From positions 7,712,501 to 7,776,500 of the forward strand of contig JASJZH010000005.1 of the NCBI GenBank assembly GCA_037178975.1: a stretch of DNA of 64,000 nucleotides, in the 5' to 3' direction. The notes under the pieces were generated by a model. That model made no database searches. It was not told the origin of the DNA and worked only from the letters and a program-made list of their open reading frames with translations. This document shows positions 34,793 to 44,507 of the stretch, in pieces. Position 1 is the first letter of the stretch. The number at the start of each line of letters is the position of its first letter. The stretch comes from Oscheius tipulae (taxonomy: Eukaryota; Nematoda; Chromadorea; Rhabditida; Rhabditidae). The position numbers were made by a program, and so were the translations under genes.

Positions 34793-36273
34793 TTAAATCT
34801 CGATTTGAGCAAGGAATGAGTTCATGAAATGGGAAGGGTCCTCTTCTTCAGGAACTGCTTCTCGGAAGTGATGGAGCAAAGAGTCGACAGAGACAGGAAA
34901 AATGGTCCATGGGTGCTTAGCAGCAAGTTCAATAGAGTAGCGGAGGCAGACGTAAGGGTTTAGACATCCTCGGATCAGATCTTCAAGATCTGAAACCAAT
35001 TTTGAACTAAGCCGATTTTGAAAAAAGCCGTTCAATTCAATATGATGGCGAATTCAATGCAGAGGAAACCCGCGTGCTGTCATCCTGAATGACGCAGCGG
35101 TATATACTACGAAAGCAAAAGTGCTGGGTTCGGATCTTGTCCAATCTTTTTGTCTTTCCATGTTAGACACAAGAGCAACCTTTTGGGTCATTATAGCTCT
35201 TGTTTTTGATGGCAAGTATCCGTTTTCAACATTCCCAAACTTGCTATTTGGGTTCAAGCTCTATCAAGTTCAATATTGCTAAACTCACCCTCTGATATCT
35301 CCTTGCTGAAAGTCAGATTGTAGTTCAAGATATCCTCTTCGTCCCGAAAGGGCACGTCAAAATGGATCAGAGTGTAGAGGAGGACACCGATTGACCAGAC
35401 TTCGACCTCCGGTCCCAGATAGAGTTCGCCCCGTACAATCTCCGGACTCTGATTGACTGTCGAACCGCTGAACGAGGAGAAAACGATCCCCTCGCCAAAG
35501 TAGGCAGCCGAACCAAAATCAATCAGGACACCTGAAAAATGAGGAGCAACTAACGGGGAACGGAAGTAATTTACAATGCAGGTTGCTGTCAATTATCACG
35601 TTTTCGTCCTTCAGGTCTCGGTGACAGATTGAGAGAGAATTCAGGTAGGAGACGGCTGAGACTACCTGTAAATTATGTACCTTATGGGAATGTGTAAGGA
35701 GTACCTGTCGGAAGATGTGAGAGGCTAGAGCCTCATCCATGGGCGGTTGTCTGGCCAAGAAATTGAACAGGTCGATCCCGGCCGGTCGTCTTTCTGTCAC
35801 CAGGTAGTAGTCGTAGGAACTCTCGAAGATTTCGACTAACTGAAAGTTTGCTCTTTTATCAATAACTGTTTGTCGCGCGTTCGAACTCGACTTGTTTGGA
35901 TTTGTTGTCGGAGGTCTAGCTGACTGCGCCATCGAGGAAAGTCTTCTTCGCGATTCGGCCAGATTGATTTTTTCATTTATTCGACACTCACATTTATGAT
36001 GTTCCGATGTTTCAACCTCTCCAAGAAGTAGATTTCCATCGGAACCATCCTCCCTCTCCTATGGCATCTGATCCAGCAATCCGCTAACACTTCTGAAGAC
36101 TTGATGTGCTTGGTCACTGTCTATGAAATGATGGTGTATTGTTATGAACTCGACTCAACCTCCAGTCCATCAGCCTTCCTCCTACTCAGGACGACTGTCC
36201 CAAAAGCCCCGTCTCCTATCACTTCTCCGATGTTGTAGGTGCCACTGTACTCACCGCCGGAATCGATGGTCAT
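34793..36273 (-). CDS. PAS-kinase (PASK)-type Ser/Thr protein kinase lacking PAS domains
   Basis: Six exons from ATG 36273 (right after CTTCCAG) to TAA 34793 encode a kinase domain with little else. Visible are the glycine loop I-G-D-G-A-F-G-T-V-V, the ATP-binding Lys in T-V-T-K-H-I-K, V-L-A-D-C-W-I, D-L-F-N-F-L-A-R-Q-P, A-L-A-S-H-I-F-R-Q, the catalytic loop C-H-R-D-L-K-D-E-N, D-F-G-S-A-A-Y, S-P-E-I in place of APE, and V-W-S-I-G-V-L-L-Y-T-L. D-C-W-I, L-D/I-D-L-F-F and D-F-G-S-A-A-Y identify the PASK family, a nutrient-sensing kinase. Typical PASK has N-terminal PAS sensor domains. None is found in the 3.2 kb upstream, so the gene seems to be a bare kinase unless distant exons exist. The intron before the last exon holds a tRNA-like piece near 35080-35140. 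Confidence 0.9.
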
Positions 36274-36469
36274 CTGGAAGAAAATAGTTGGAACAGGTTT
36301 ATCAAAGAGTGAGACGGTTGACAGTGAGTTGTCAATTGTATCGATCTCTCATCAGAAAGTATACAGGTTGAGGAGATAAAGAAAAGAGGGACCCGATAAA
36401 GGACAAGGGACAGCCCAAAAATCAAATCTTGAGATATTAAATGAATTCGTGTTTCACTAGGCTCACAAT

Positions 36470-36655
36470 GAGATCGGACTCTTTTCTCAAACTTCAAAAT
36501 GATAAATGCGGTAACGTAGGTGCTGTTTTCAGGGGTGAAGCCGGCATTGTCGAACTTTCCGATGTTTTGGAAAGCTGTAGAGCATATCAAGGACTACAAC
36601 TTTGTAGAATATGAAAAAGTTTAAAAATGCTTTCTTGACCCCGAAAATGCCTACT
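36470..36655. repeat. Palindromic repeat family member (intergenic)
   Basis: CTTTCCGATGTTTTGGAAAG and, further on, ATCAAGGACTACAACTTTG, then TTCTTGACCCCGAAAATGCC, matching the copies inside introns. It lies just upstream of the PASK-type kinase. Confidence 0.6.
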
Positions 36656-39401
36656 TTCGTTGAAGAACGGAATTTCATTAATGCATTTTCAGACTTCTAA
36701 TGAACCGAACTACTCGAAAAAAAAACAGCTAGTAAGAACTCATAGATTTGAGGAGGACAATGGCCAGAATGCGGGAGAGTGTTTCCTGTGTGCGAACATA
36801 AAAAGTCGGCCAATTCGAGCGCTATCTTTTGTGTTCGCGGCTGGCGCTTGTATGGAATCGGTCAGTCACCGAGTGTAGGCGGTAGAACCCCCCAACTTGT
36901 GACTCATACTATCTCTCGTCCTATGAGTGTGGACGAGCTGGTCAAACAGATAGCGGAGAATGATAGCCATGTATGCTAATGTCTCGTGTCCCGCGTTGCT
37001 AGGGCAGCCGAGTTGCGAAAAGATGGGGGGAGGGAGAGAGAGAAAAGTGGGATCAAAACATGACTCACAGTGACTCTAAATAGCCGGGCGAGTTCATAGA
37101 CCCAATTTTCAGCCTGGATGAGTTCTTTGACGTATGAGGCAGAGAGTAAAAGGGATGGGAAGCAGTATATAGTTCAGAGTTTGCTAATGAAAGAGCTGTG
37201 GGTATCGGGTTTCGCTTTAAAAAGTAGTACTGCTGTTTGTGAGATAGTTGTGCTGGAAAGAAGGTGCCTCAACAAGGAGAACACGGGGAAATGTATAGAA
37301 AGGAGTAAGAAATATTACCGAAGATTAAAAGTTGAAAAGAGTTCCCAAGAGTCAAGAGTCCAAGGGCAGCTGCTTTGACTCCCCGATGACGCAGATTAGG
37401 CTCTGTATTACTGTCTCTACATATACAGTCTTCCTCGAGCTATCGTATCAAATAGTCTTCAAAAGAGACTAGATATGTTTCAATAATTGAAAGATATACT
37501 TGTAGCTCTGCTACGATAGAAGTGTTAGAAGCTTGCGGATCTCCGATGAACGCTGAACTGCTGTTTTAACTATCGGATGAGACGTAATTGAATCTGTCTA
37601 TATTGGGAATCGTCTCTTGTATGGAAAGTCTGCTTAATTGATGACAAGAATGCTATAGTAGCGCAGTTCGTAGAAAGCTCCTCTGCTATGGTAGTTCTGA
37701 CAGAAATCTACTGACAGAGGTAGCGTTGTAGGGCATGATGCTAGAGACGCCAGTTGGCATCGACAAAAGGACAATGTCATGAAAACACGATGTCTTGGAT
37801 AGCAAGTACGGATTTTGGGTTGAATATATTGATACACAGCTGAAGGAGGTAGCACAGCTCGCACATAAGCTGAATGGATCCAGCTCGTAAACAAAAAAGA
37901 AGAAGGTGACATCAAAAACGAGAGAAAGAGACAATAGTCAGCCCGGGCAGAATGAATAAACAGAAGCCATCATCCTCACTTCCTCCCCCTTCTCAAATTT
38001 CCCCAAGAATTTGTCGAAAACGGATAGGGGGAGAAAGGACCGAATCTCTTCGGGCTATTTTAGAGAGATCGTTTCAGCAGATAGGGGAAGACCCATAACG
38101 AGATCTCAGAAGAGAATTCAATTGTGTTCAACATGGGAAAAGGTGATAATCAGGAGAAAGGCAAAACGAAGGAGAGAAAACCAGCTGTGGCGGCACACTT
38201 GGGGTCATGGAGGCTGTAAAGCGAACACCGCCGAAAGGCAAAAAAAACGTCGGGAAGAGACCGGATGTTTGGAAAAGAGCTGCAACCCGCAGCGAAAAGA
38301 TCAAATTAACGAGGATCGCGTTAACTAATTAACAGGAAAAATGAATCGGAAGTTTACTGGGTAGTCTGTAAGGATGAAAGTAGAGTCACAAAGTGTTTGT
38401 TTACAAACTCTTGACCTATTCTTTCGGCTCCAAGGTGTTTAATTATTTTCCACTCTAATGACCAGTTAGAAGTCAACTATATTTGTCAGAGTCGTCATTC
38501 AGGGTCTAAGATCCTGATTTTTTGTGTTTGTCCTTAGTTTCAAGCCGAAACCGATAAGAAATAACTGCCCAATGATTACTAACTGTATATGGGTAACAAG
38601 CCCTTCTTTAGAGATCAAATCATTCAAATGAGTGATTTTGACAATTAAAGCCTGACAGCGAAGTTGGTAAGCACCAAAAGCTAGAAATTGGCGTAAGTTG
38701 GACAGGGCAAGTTCGAAGGAAGTTTTAGTTTTCGATAGAACCAGCTGCCGACGGCAGCTTCGCAGCCCTTCAGTCTTGGCTTAGAATTGATAACAGGCGG
38801 CTACGCCGCTTCCCTAGTATCAGTATCCTCCACAGCTGATGGGATGAAGGCAGTGTTCAGTTGCCTGTATACAGAAAGTAAGAGAAAATATCCAATAATA
38901 AAGGTGAGAACAATCAGTAGACTAGTTCGTCCCCACTCATGAACCAGTATTGGTCAGCGATGCTAGTAGTGACTGGAAGCAGAGCGCCACGCTGACATAA
39001 TTAGAGAGCGAAACATGTGCTTGGATTCGAATTCGATAACGATGTGTCCTGGGAGAATGGATCAAGTGGTTGCGCGGCGGGCGAGAGCCAAAGAGAGAGA
39101 GAGAGAAACGGGCAGTCGTTATTTACGGACTAACCTTTGAAGGCTCTTTAATGGATGGCACCAGTACTCTCTCTCTCTCTCCCGCATTGAAGATGGGTCA
39201 GGAAGTATATTTGTTAGCAAAAGTGGGCACGAGGCAGGCAAATAGAGGATTCGTCGTGACTCACTGAGCGGTAGTATTTCGACATCGTGGGGGCATAATT
39301 GCGCGGGGCGATGCCCGGAATACACAGCCGGAAGGCATCAACGGTTGAGCAGCCCGAGAAAAGAGCCATATAATGTTTAAAGCACAAAAACAAAAAAGTT
39401 T

Positions 39402-39485
39402 TGAGCCCGGGATCCGACCTCTGTCCCCGAGGAACATATGCAGCGCCAAGAATTCCACCTCGAGCCTGAAGGGCTTAATAGCTGA
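39402..39485 (-). repeat. tRNA-derived (SINE-like) sequence
   Basis: Minus strand: a B-box-like GTCGGATCCCGGGCTC followed by AAAACTTTTTT, the same tail type as the copies near 10.6 and 11.4 kb. The A-box half is weak. Confidence 0.4.
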
Positions 39486-39590
39486 ATTTTTTCCCATTCA
39501 TGTTTTGAGAAGTATTCCGCAGTTTCAACACCCAAGAGACATGCTATAGCACCTTTTTATTGAGATTAAAAGTGGTGAGGACAGATTTTA

Positions 39591-40667
39591 TTACTTCCAG
39601 ATGTAGCAAACGACGGTTCCTTGTCGTGACCAGGGAGCCAGACCTGCCTGCATTACAGCCAATTGACCCGGATTCGACGGGTAAAACAGATCGCCCGTTG
39701 TCTCTGGAACAAACCTTTCCAGCAGAAAACCAAAGAAACTCACGAATGGTTCCATTGTTCATTGGGAACATGGTCAACTGCCAATTAGCTCCGCAGTTTC
39801 CCATCGTGTCCGAGCAGTAGAAGGTCTCCTTGGCGTTCCAGCCACCGCCTGGAGAAGTTTTTGAAAAATAAGACACCGGAGGCAGGAGTCTGGAGTTATC
39901 AATCGGAACTCGCTCGTAACGAGTGACTTGGACTAGAGGCTGCTGGCAGACTTGCTGCATTCGGGTGGTGTTGATGGTGGAGACGACTCGACCAACATCT
40001 TCTGGAAACAAGGAATCTTGACAGAGACAGAAAGAATCTTAATCGGACAGTAGAGTATCGAGTTGGTACGCAACGAAAGGGAACGACTAGCACTAGTGAA
40101 AGGAAAAGCAGCCGCGTATCAACGTCTGTAGACAAGAGTTAGTGCTCATCATCCCCGAAATTAATGCCAAGACTGCGCATCAACCCTTAAATCTTGTTCT
40201 TGGAATGGAACTTATCCGACATTAGATTTACCTTAAGAGCTGTGCAATTATCAAATGGCCATAATTTGCAGTTGTCAAATCTCGCTGCGTATCGACACCT
40301 ATGGCTACGAGATGGTGTGTAGTTTTCAGAGTTTTGGAAAGTTACAAAAAAACAACTGACCTTCTCTGATCAAACCAGGCTGTAAGGCCAGCAAATTTGG
40401 CTGGAAAGTCATCGAATTTGCTCCCAGTTGTGGCCAGGTGGTGACTACAGGGAGTGTGTTGTTTGTAGCCACGTAGTGATGAGAAGTGGCTGGAGGATAG
40501 AAATATCGCTGGATGACCATCTGAAAGAGTCTTGAGTCTTTTCGATCCAGTCACTCACATCAGTGAATTGCATAAACTGGAGATTGTTAGCCAGCATCGG
40601 ATTCCAAAAGTTGAACGGGTCCTGAGCCCTAACGACAGAGCAAACGATTACGAAGAAAAAGATCATG
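39591..40667 (-). CDS. Secreted protein, family unknown
   Basis: Signal peptide (M-I-F-F-F-V-I-V-C-S-V-V-R-A) from ATG 40667, preceded by a possible longer start. Four exons: 40667 to about 40560; about 40520-40358 (V-I-Q-R-Y-F-Y-P-P); about 40002 to 39760 (V-C-Q-Q-P-L-V-Q-V, Y-C-S-D-T-M-G-N-C); and a last exon (D-L-F-Y-P-S-N-P-G-Q-L-A) ending V-V-C-Y-I-W-K before TAA 39591-39593. The final exon is only seen if a 42-nt intron is removed; read-through would give an unlikely tail. An AATAAA lies 3' at about 39555. About 230 residues with at least four Cys in the C-terminal half. No family recognised. Confidence 0.7.
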
Positions 40668-41243
40668 GTTGACTGACAACACACTCAAAACAAACCGTTT
40701 TAAAGCACTCCCGAATAAGAAGATTTGAATACTTAATTGCGACTAGTCATTCGCACTATCAAAATACTAAACAGGCGGAGACATGACGTGACCCTTGTCA
40801 GGAATGTTCCTCGCAGTTTCAAAACTTTGGATTTGCATAAAAGGTTTGTTTTCGACGGAACGAGAGGTCAGGTGGATGTCTGTCCGGAGAATGACTGTGC
40901 AATGTCAGGTTGAAGACCTTAGCCCTCTCTCCTGCCCAAGATATTCCTATCTCCCCGGTCCGATGAGGCGGCTGAGTCACCTGCACTAGATAGGAGCCGC
41001 CGACCATCAACAAGGAGTCAAGTCGCCAGTATCCTCTCCGGTCCGATCCACCTGCCCACCCTCTGTAGTTCCTATATAAACTCTTTTTATTGACATCTGT
41101 TCTGTATACTGGAGATGGGAGACATATGAGAAAGGCCACTACTTGACTGGAGGTTGTAGTTATCGTCCGAGCGCATTCTGAACGGGCCAAATGGAGATGA
41201 AAAGAACACAAAATGTTCACAACATGAGCAAATCATCATACCT

Positions 41244-42402
41244 TCACAATTTTACAAACCCCTTGATATAAACAAATGTTAAAACCAGGAATACGGCCAC
41301 AGTAGAGATAGTTAAAATACCAATGACGCATCCGACTTCCAAGGAACTGACTAAACTTGCTCGCGGGAATATGGGAGTCATATTGGGGGCCATCGGATGG
41401 TTGTAGTTGTACCACTGGGAATGAGCGGCCATGATATCAGACCAGATCTGCTCCCGATTCGGTCCTCTCTGGTCGAAGAGACGACTAGCCAATGGGGATG
41501 GGATGTCTGTACGTTTGATGGTCTGGATAGGGAGATGACTTACCAATAGAAAAGGAAGCATTGGCTTGACGATTGTCCTTGTGTCTGGGTCGTCCAACGA
41601 CGTAGGAATACTCTGTTGGGGCTCTGAACATTAATTTCCTCTCGGAAAACGGATTGGTACCTCGACTCAGCGTATCTCCTGTACATGTCATTCCTCATCC
41701 ACTCTTCCCGAAGTGCTGCCGGATCGAATTCACATTGAGAAGGAGGTCGTCGAGAGCGTTGAGAACGAGCACTGATCTTGGATCTGGCAGAACCGGCAGC
41801 TGATCGGGGAGTTGCATAAGCTGTAGAGGGAACTGAGTGAATGGGATTGGTTATCTGGAAAGTTGAGTTACGAACCTGATGCTCAAGCGGCAACGTTTAC
41901 TCGTTTTATCAACCTTTTCTATTTTGTCAAAGAGATCTGTTGATGCGGAAGGTACTGCATCTCTACAGCTGAAGAAAAACCAGAACCCTGGCTACCATAG
42001 CTATCTTTTAGCACCTAGTTGGCAGTCTGAAGAGGTGGAGAAAATCTGCCACAGGACTCGGCCTCGTTGCACAATACTGAGGGGGTGTTAAATCTTCGTT
42101 CGACTACCAGTCCGCGAAAAGACACTATATTTTCTGGTAGGGAAAAACAAAAATCCTGAGCATAATAGCTTTCTTCTGAAACCTGGTTGACTACTACCTG
42201 AGGAAGTGGAGAAAATCCGCCCCATGATTTTGACTTGTTGTTCACATCAGTACGGTAGAGACGCTCCAGCTACGGACTACTACCAATCCAGCAATAGGCG
42301 GTAGACTACAGCTTTTGAGGCAGTCATTGCACATTTTGAGCCGTTATGAAAAAAGAGATGTACCTGGATAGTTGGATGAGGCGGTCGAGGGGGTAGACTC
42401 AT
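41244..42402 (-). CDS. Basic, Ser/Arg/Pro-rich protein with C-terminal membrane helix, family unknown
   Basis: Exon 1 begins at ATG 42402 (M-S-L-P-P-R-P-P-H-P-T-I-Q). Exon 2 (about 41852-41660) is basic (R-S-K-I-S-A-R-S-Q-R-S-R-R-P-P) and ends A-E-S-R. Exon 3 encodes A-P-T-E-Y-S-Y-V-V-G-R-P. Exon 4 has H-S-Q-W-Y-N-Y-N-H-P and one transmembrane helix (V-G-C-V-I-G-I-L-T-I-S-T-V-A-V-F-L) with a short tail ending G-F-V-K-L. Joins are in phase with short introns except the first (about 510 nt), which contains a divergent tandem duplication. With no signal peptide, a tail-anchored or type II topology with the long N-terminus cytosolic is likely. Confidence 0.65.
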
Positions 42403-42550
42403 TAGATTGGAGGCTGGGTAGCGGGAAAGTAGGGCGATGAAATGACCCCGAGGAGGATAAGTCGAAGATTGCTCTGGCTGTCCCTTCTTCTGTCTTTATT
42501 ACCAGTTTTCGGATAGAATAGAAATTTATTCAGATATGTGACCCGTGTAT

Positions 42551-43640
42551 CTACCCGTAGATTCGTCTAACAGCCTCCAGATCAATCTTTGACAGCGTCG
42601 GTCGATTGTGATAGCCCCGATATCCTTGCTGCATCAGGCTCGGTCCCTTTTGATGCGGAATTCCTAGAGCGTGACCCAGTTCATGGGCGAGAACCCACAA
42701 GAGATTCCGACCATCTGGTGCCCTGAATACGGCTTGTCCAGATCCGGTCAGTCAACATACCATGGCTCATCGTCGTCAATGTGAATCTCCCCTCGTCTCA
42801 ACATGTCTGGATAGAAAGTGTGTGCTACTTCGCCACCCTTGCCATCAAAGGCGTACCCATCTCGATGCTCTCCACTCCAGAAGAATATCTGAATCATGAA
42901 CTCTAATAGAAGCCTGGCAGAATACGCAATAGCGTAGGGTGATGTTTTCGATGTCAAGATAGTTTTTGGACTTGTCTATGTTCTGCAGAGTGGAACGAGG
43001 GCTATAGTAGCTTTGCAGAACATTGGAAAGTCCGAAAATGAGTTCTTGGGAACCATTTGGGGGGGGCACCGCAATGAAGATGTCTCGACAGGCCTTAGAA
43101 TTAGACTTCCTTCCCCCATCTCTTTGCCTGCCACGTTTCAGGCCCAAGACGAGATTTCTAGCATTTCCGATGCTCTGCAAAATATTAACACAGATCAAGG
43201 GCTACAACATTGCAGAGCCTGGAAAAGTACAAAAATAAGCTCTTGGCCCCGAAAATACACGATTTGCTTTTTGCACAAAGACTGTCTCGTACCTTGATGT
43301 CTGCATCATCCTCTTCAGTGCTTGAAAACACGACGGGAACCACGGTCTTCCAAACGCTGAACTCATGATTTTAGTTTCTGTTCAATTAAACTCACTCTAT
43401 GGCCTTCTCCAAACTGACATCCACGTACTCTTTCAGCAAAACTGGTCTGACCATTCGTGGATGGCGACGATGTTCTGGATACTGGACTATTTTATAGGTC
43501 AGAGTCGGTCGAAGCCATTTTCCATAGCCTGGAACGAAGAATTTATTCCTTTCCCATGATTTCCTACCCAAATCGTTGCCTAAACTGGCTGTGGAGACGT
43601 GGAGGAGCGAGAAGACTGCTATCAATTGTTGCCTAACCAT
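42551..43640 (-). CDS. Matrix metalloproteinase reduced to a catalytic domain
   Basis: Zinc endopeptidase of the matrixin family. ATG 43640 follows TTTCAGA and starts a signal peptide (I-A-V-F-S-L-L-H-V-S-T-A-S). After about 30 residues comes L-T-Y-K-I-V-Q-Y-P, the usual start of a matrixin catalytic domain. Later parts are D-A-D-I-K-I-F-F-W, H-R-D-G-Y-A-F-D-G-K-G-G-E-V-A-H, the zinc site H-E-L-G-H-A-L-G-I-P-H near 42680, and the Met-turn S-L-M-Q-Q-G-Y. The protein ends at V-R-R-I-Y-G, right after the domain. No propeptide cysteine switch (P-R-C-G-x-P-D) and no hemopexin domain are seen. About 220 residues. Intron 42899-43292 holds two palindromic repeats. Confidence 0.88.
42940..43052. repeat. 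Palindromic intron repeat, metalloproteinase intron, copy 1
   Basis: CTATGTTCTGCAGAGTGGAA then AGCTTTGCAGAACATTGGAA: inverse half-copies within one element. Confidence 0.65.
43135..43262. repeat. Palindromic intron repeat, metalloproteinase intron, copy 2
   Basis: TTTCCGATGCTCTGCAAAAT then ATCAAGGGCTACAACATTGC and AGAGCC. It sits about 80 bp from copy 1 in the same intron. Confidence 0.65.
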
Positions 43641-43649
43641 TCTGAAAGC

Positions 43650-44500
43650 ATATTGTTGCTGGGAAAGGAGAGAATGCCACAAGACCGGAAGCTAGGATGG
43701 AAAAGAAGTTGCAAAAGGACCAAGGATGAAAGGAACGGTCGTTTTGTAGTGTCCGAAAGTGCGTAGGACGTTGGCACTTGAAGACTCTCCGTTCGCTTAG
43801 AGAGGGAAAAGGCCAAGGTTACGAGAGTTCAACGAATGAATCGAGAAGATGTAGCTGTTTGTCAACTTTTTTGTTGAAAAATACAAGAATGTCAGTCTAC
43901 TTCAGTAAAGAACTGGAAAGCTGGAAAGTTGACTGATTATCTGTGTAGAGAGTAAGGGACCTGATCTGAAAAAAAAAAACCCGTTCCCAACACGTGGAAA
44001 CAGCGAAAGAAGTGAGGTCAAGATGGTCAAGAGAGGGAAAAGTGGTACATGGGGTGGTTCTTCCTTGTTTTGAGAGGAGAAGAAAGCCAGTTTATAATAA
44101 TTTGAATGACCGTTTCCGAAAGGTTGTGAGGCCCGGAAGTGATTGCAAAGTTGCTGTGCCTACTTTAAAAAAATAGCTAGCCGTTCCGTACTGGTGATTT
44201 CCTTCGAGATATTGAATATTAGGATAAGGGAGGTTCAGGCCTTATTGAATTGCCGCTAATTTTGGAATTCAAATACAAACCGCAAATAACTTTGCGCGCG
44301 AAGGCAATTCCTAAATTTCCTTGCCTTCTTCCTGTGTTCCCTTATTCTTTCATGTCTTTTAGCTATGACCAAATACGCACTTTGTAACAACCTTTATCGA
44401 ACTCAGGCCATAAGAGAACCCCAGTGCCGTGCGATAAAGCACTACATTTTTACAGTAATAAACGATACTGTTCGTTATATAAGTCTGAATAATCTTCTCT
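43650..44500. other. Divergent promoter region between metalloproteinase and CAF-1 p60
   Basis: No gene seen. An AT-rich TATATAAG near 44476 could serve the gene starting at 44508. Confidence 0.35.
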
Positions 44501-44507
44501 TTCAGAG

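Larger units (their letters stand above)
36280..39540. other. Intergenic region with repeats
   Basis: No supported gene. Contains a palindromic repeat at 36470-36655, small hairpins near 38745-38810, and a (GA)n tract near 39095 with an inverse (CT)n tract near 39167. Short frames are A/G-rich and not protein-like. Confidence 0.45.
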
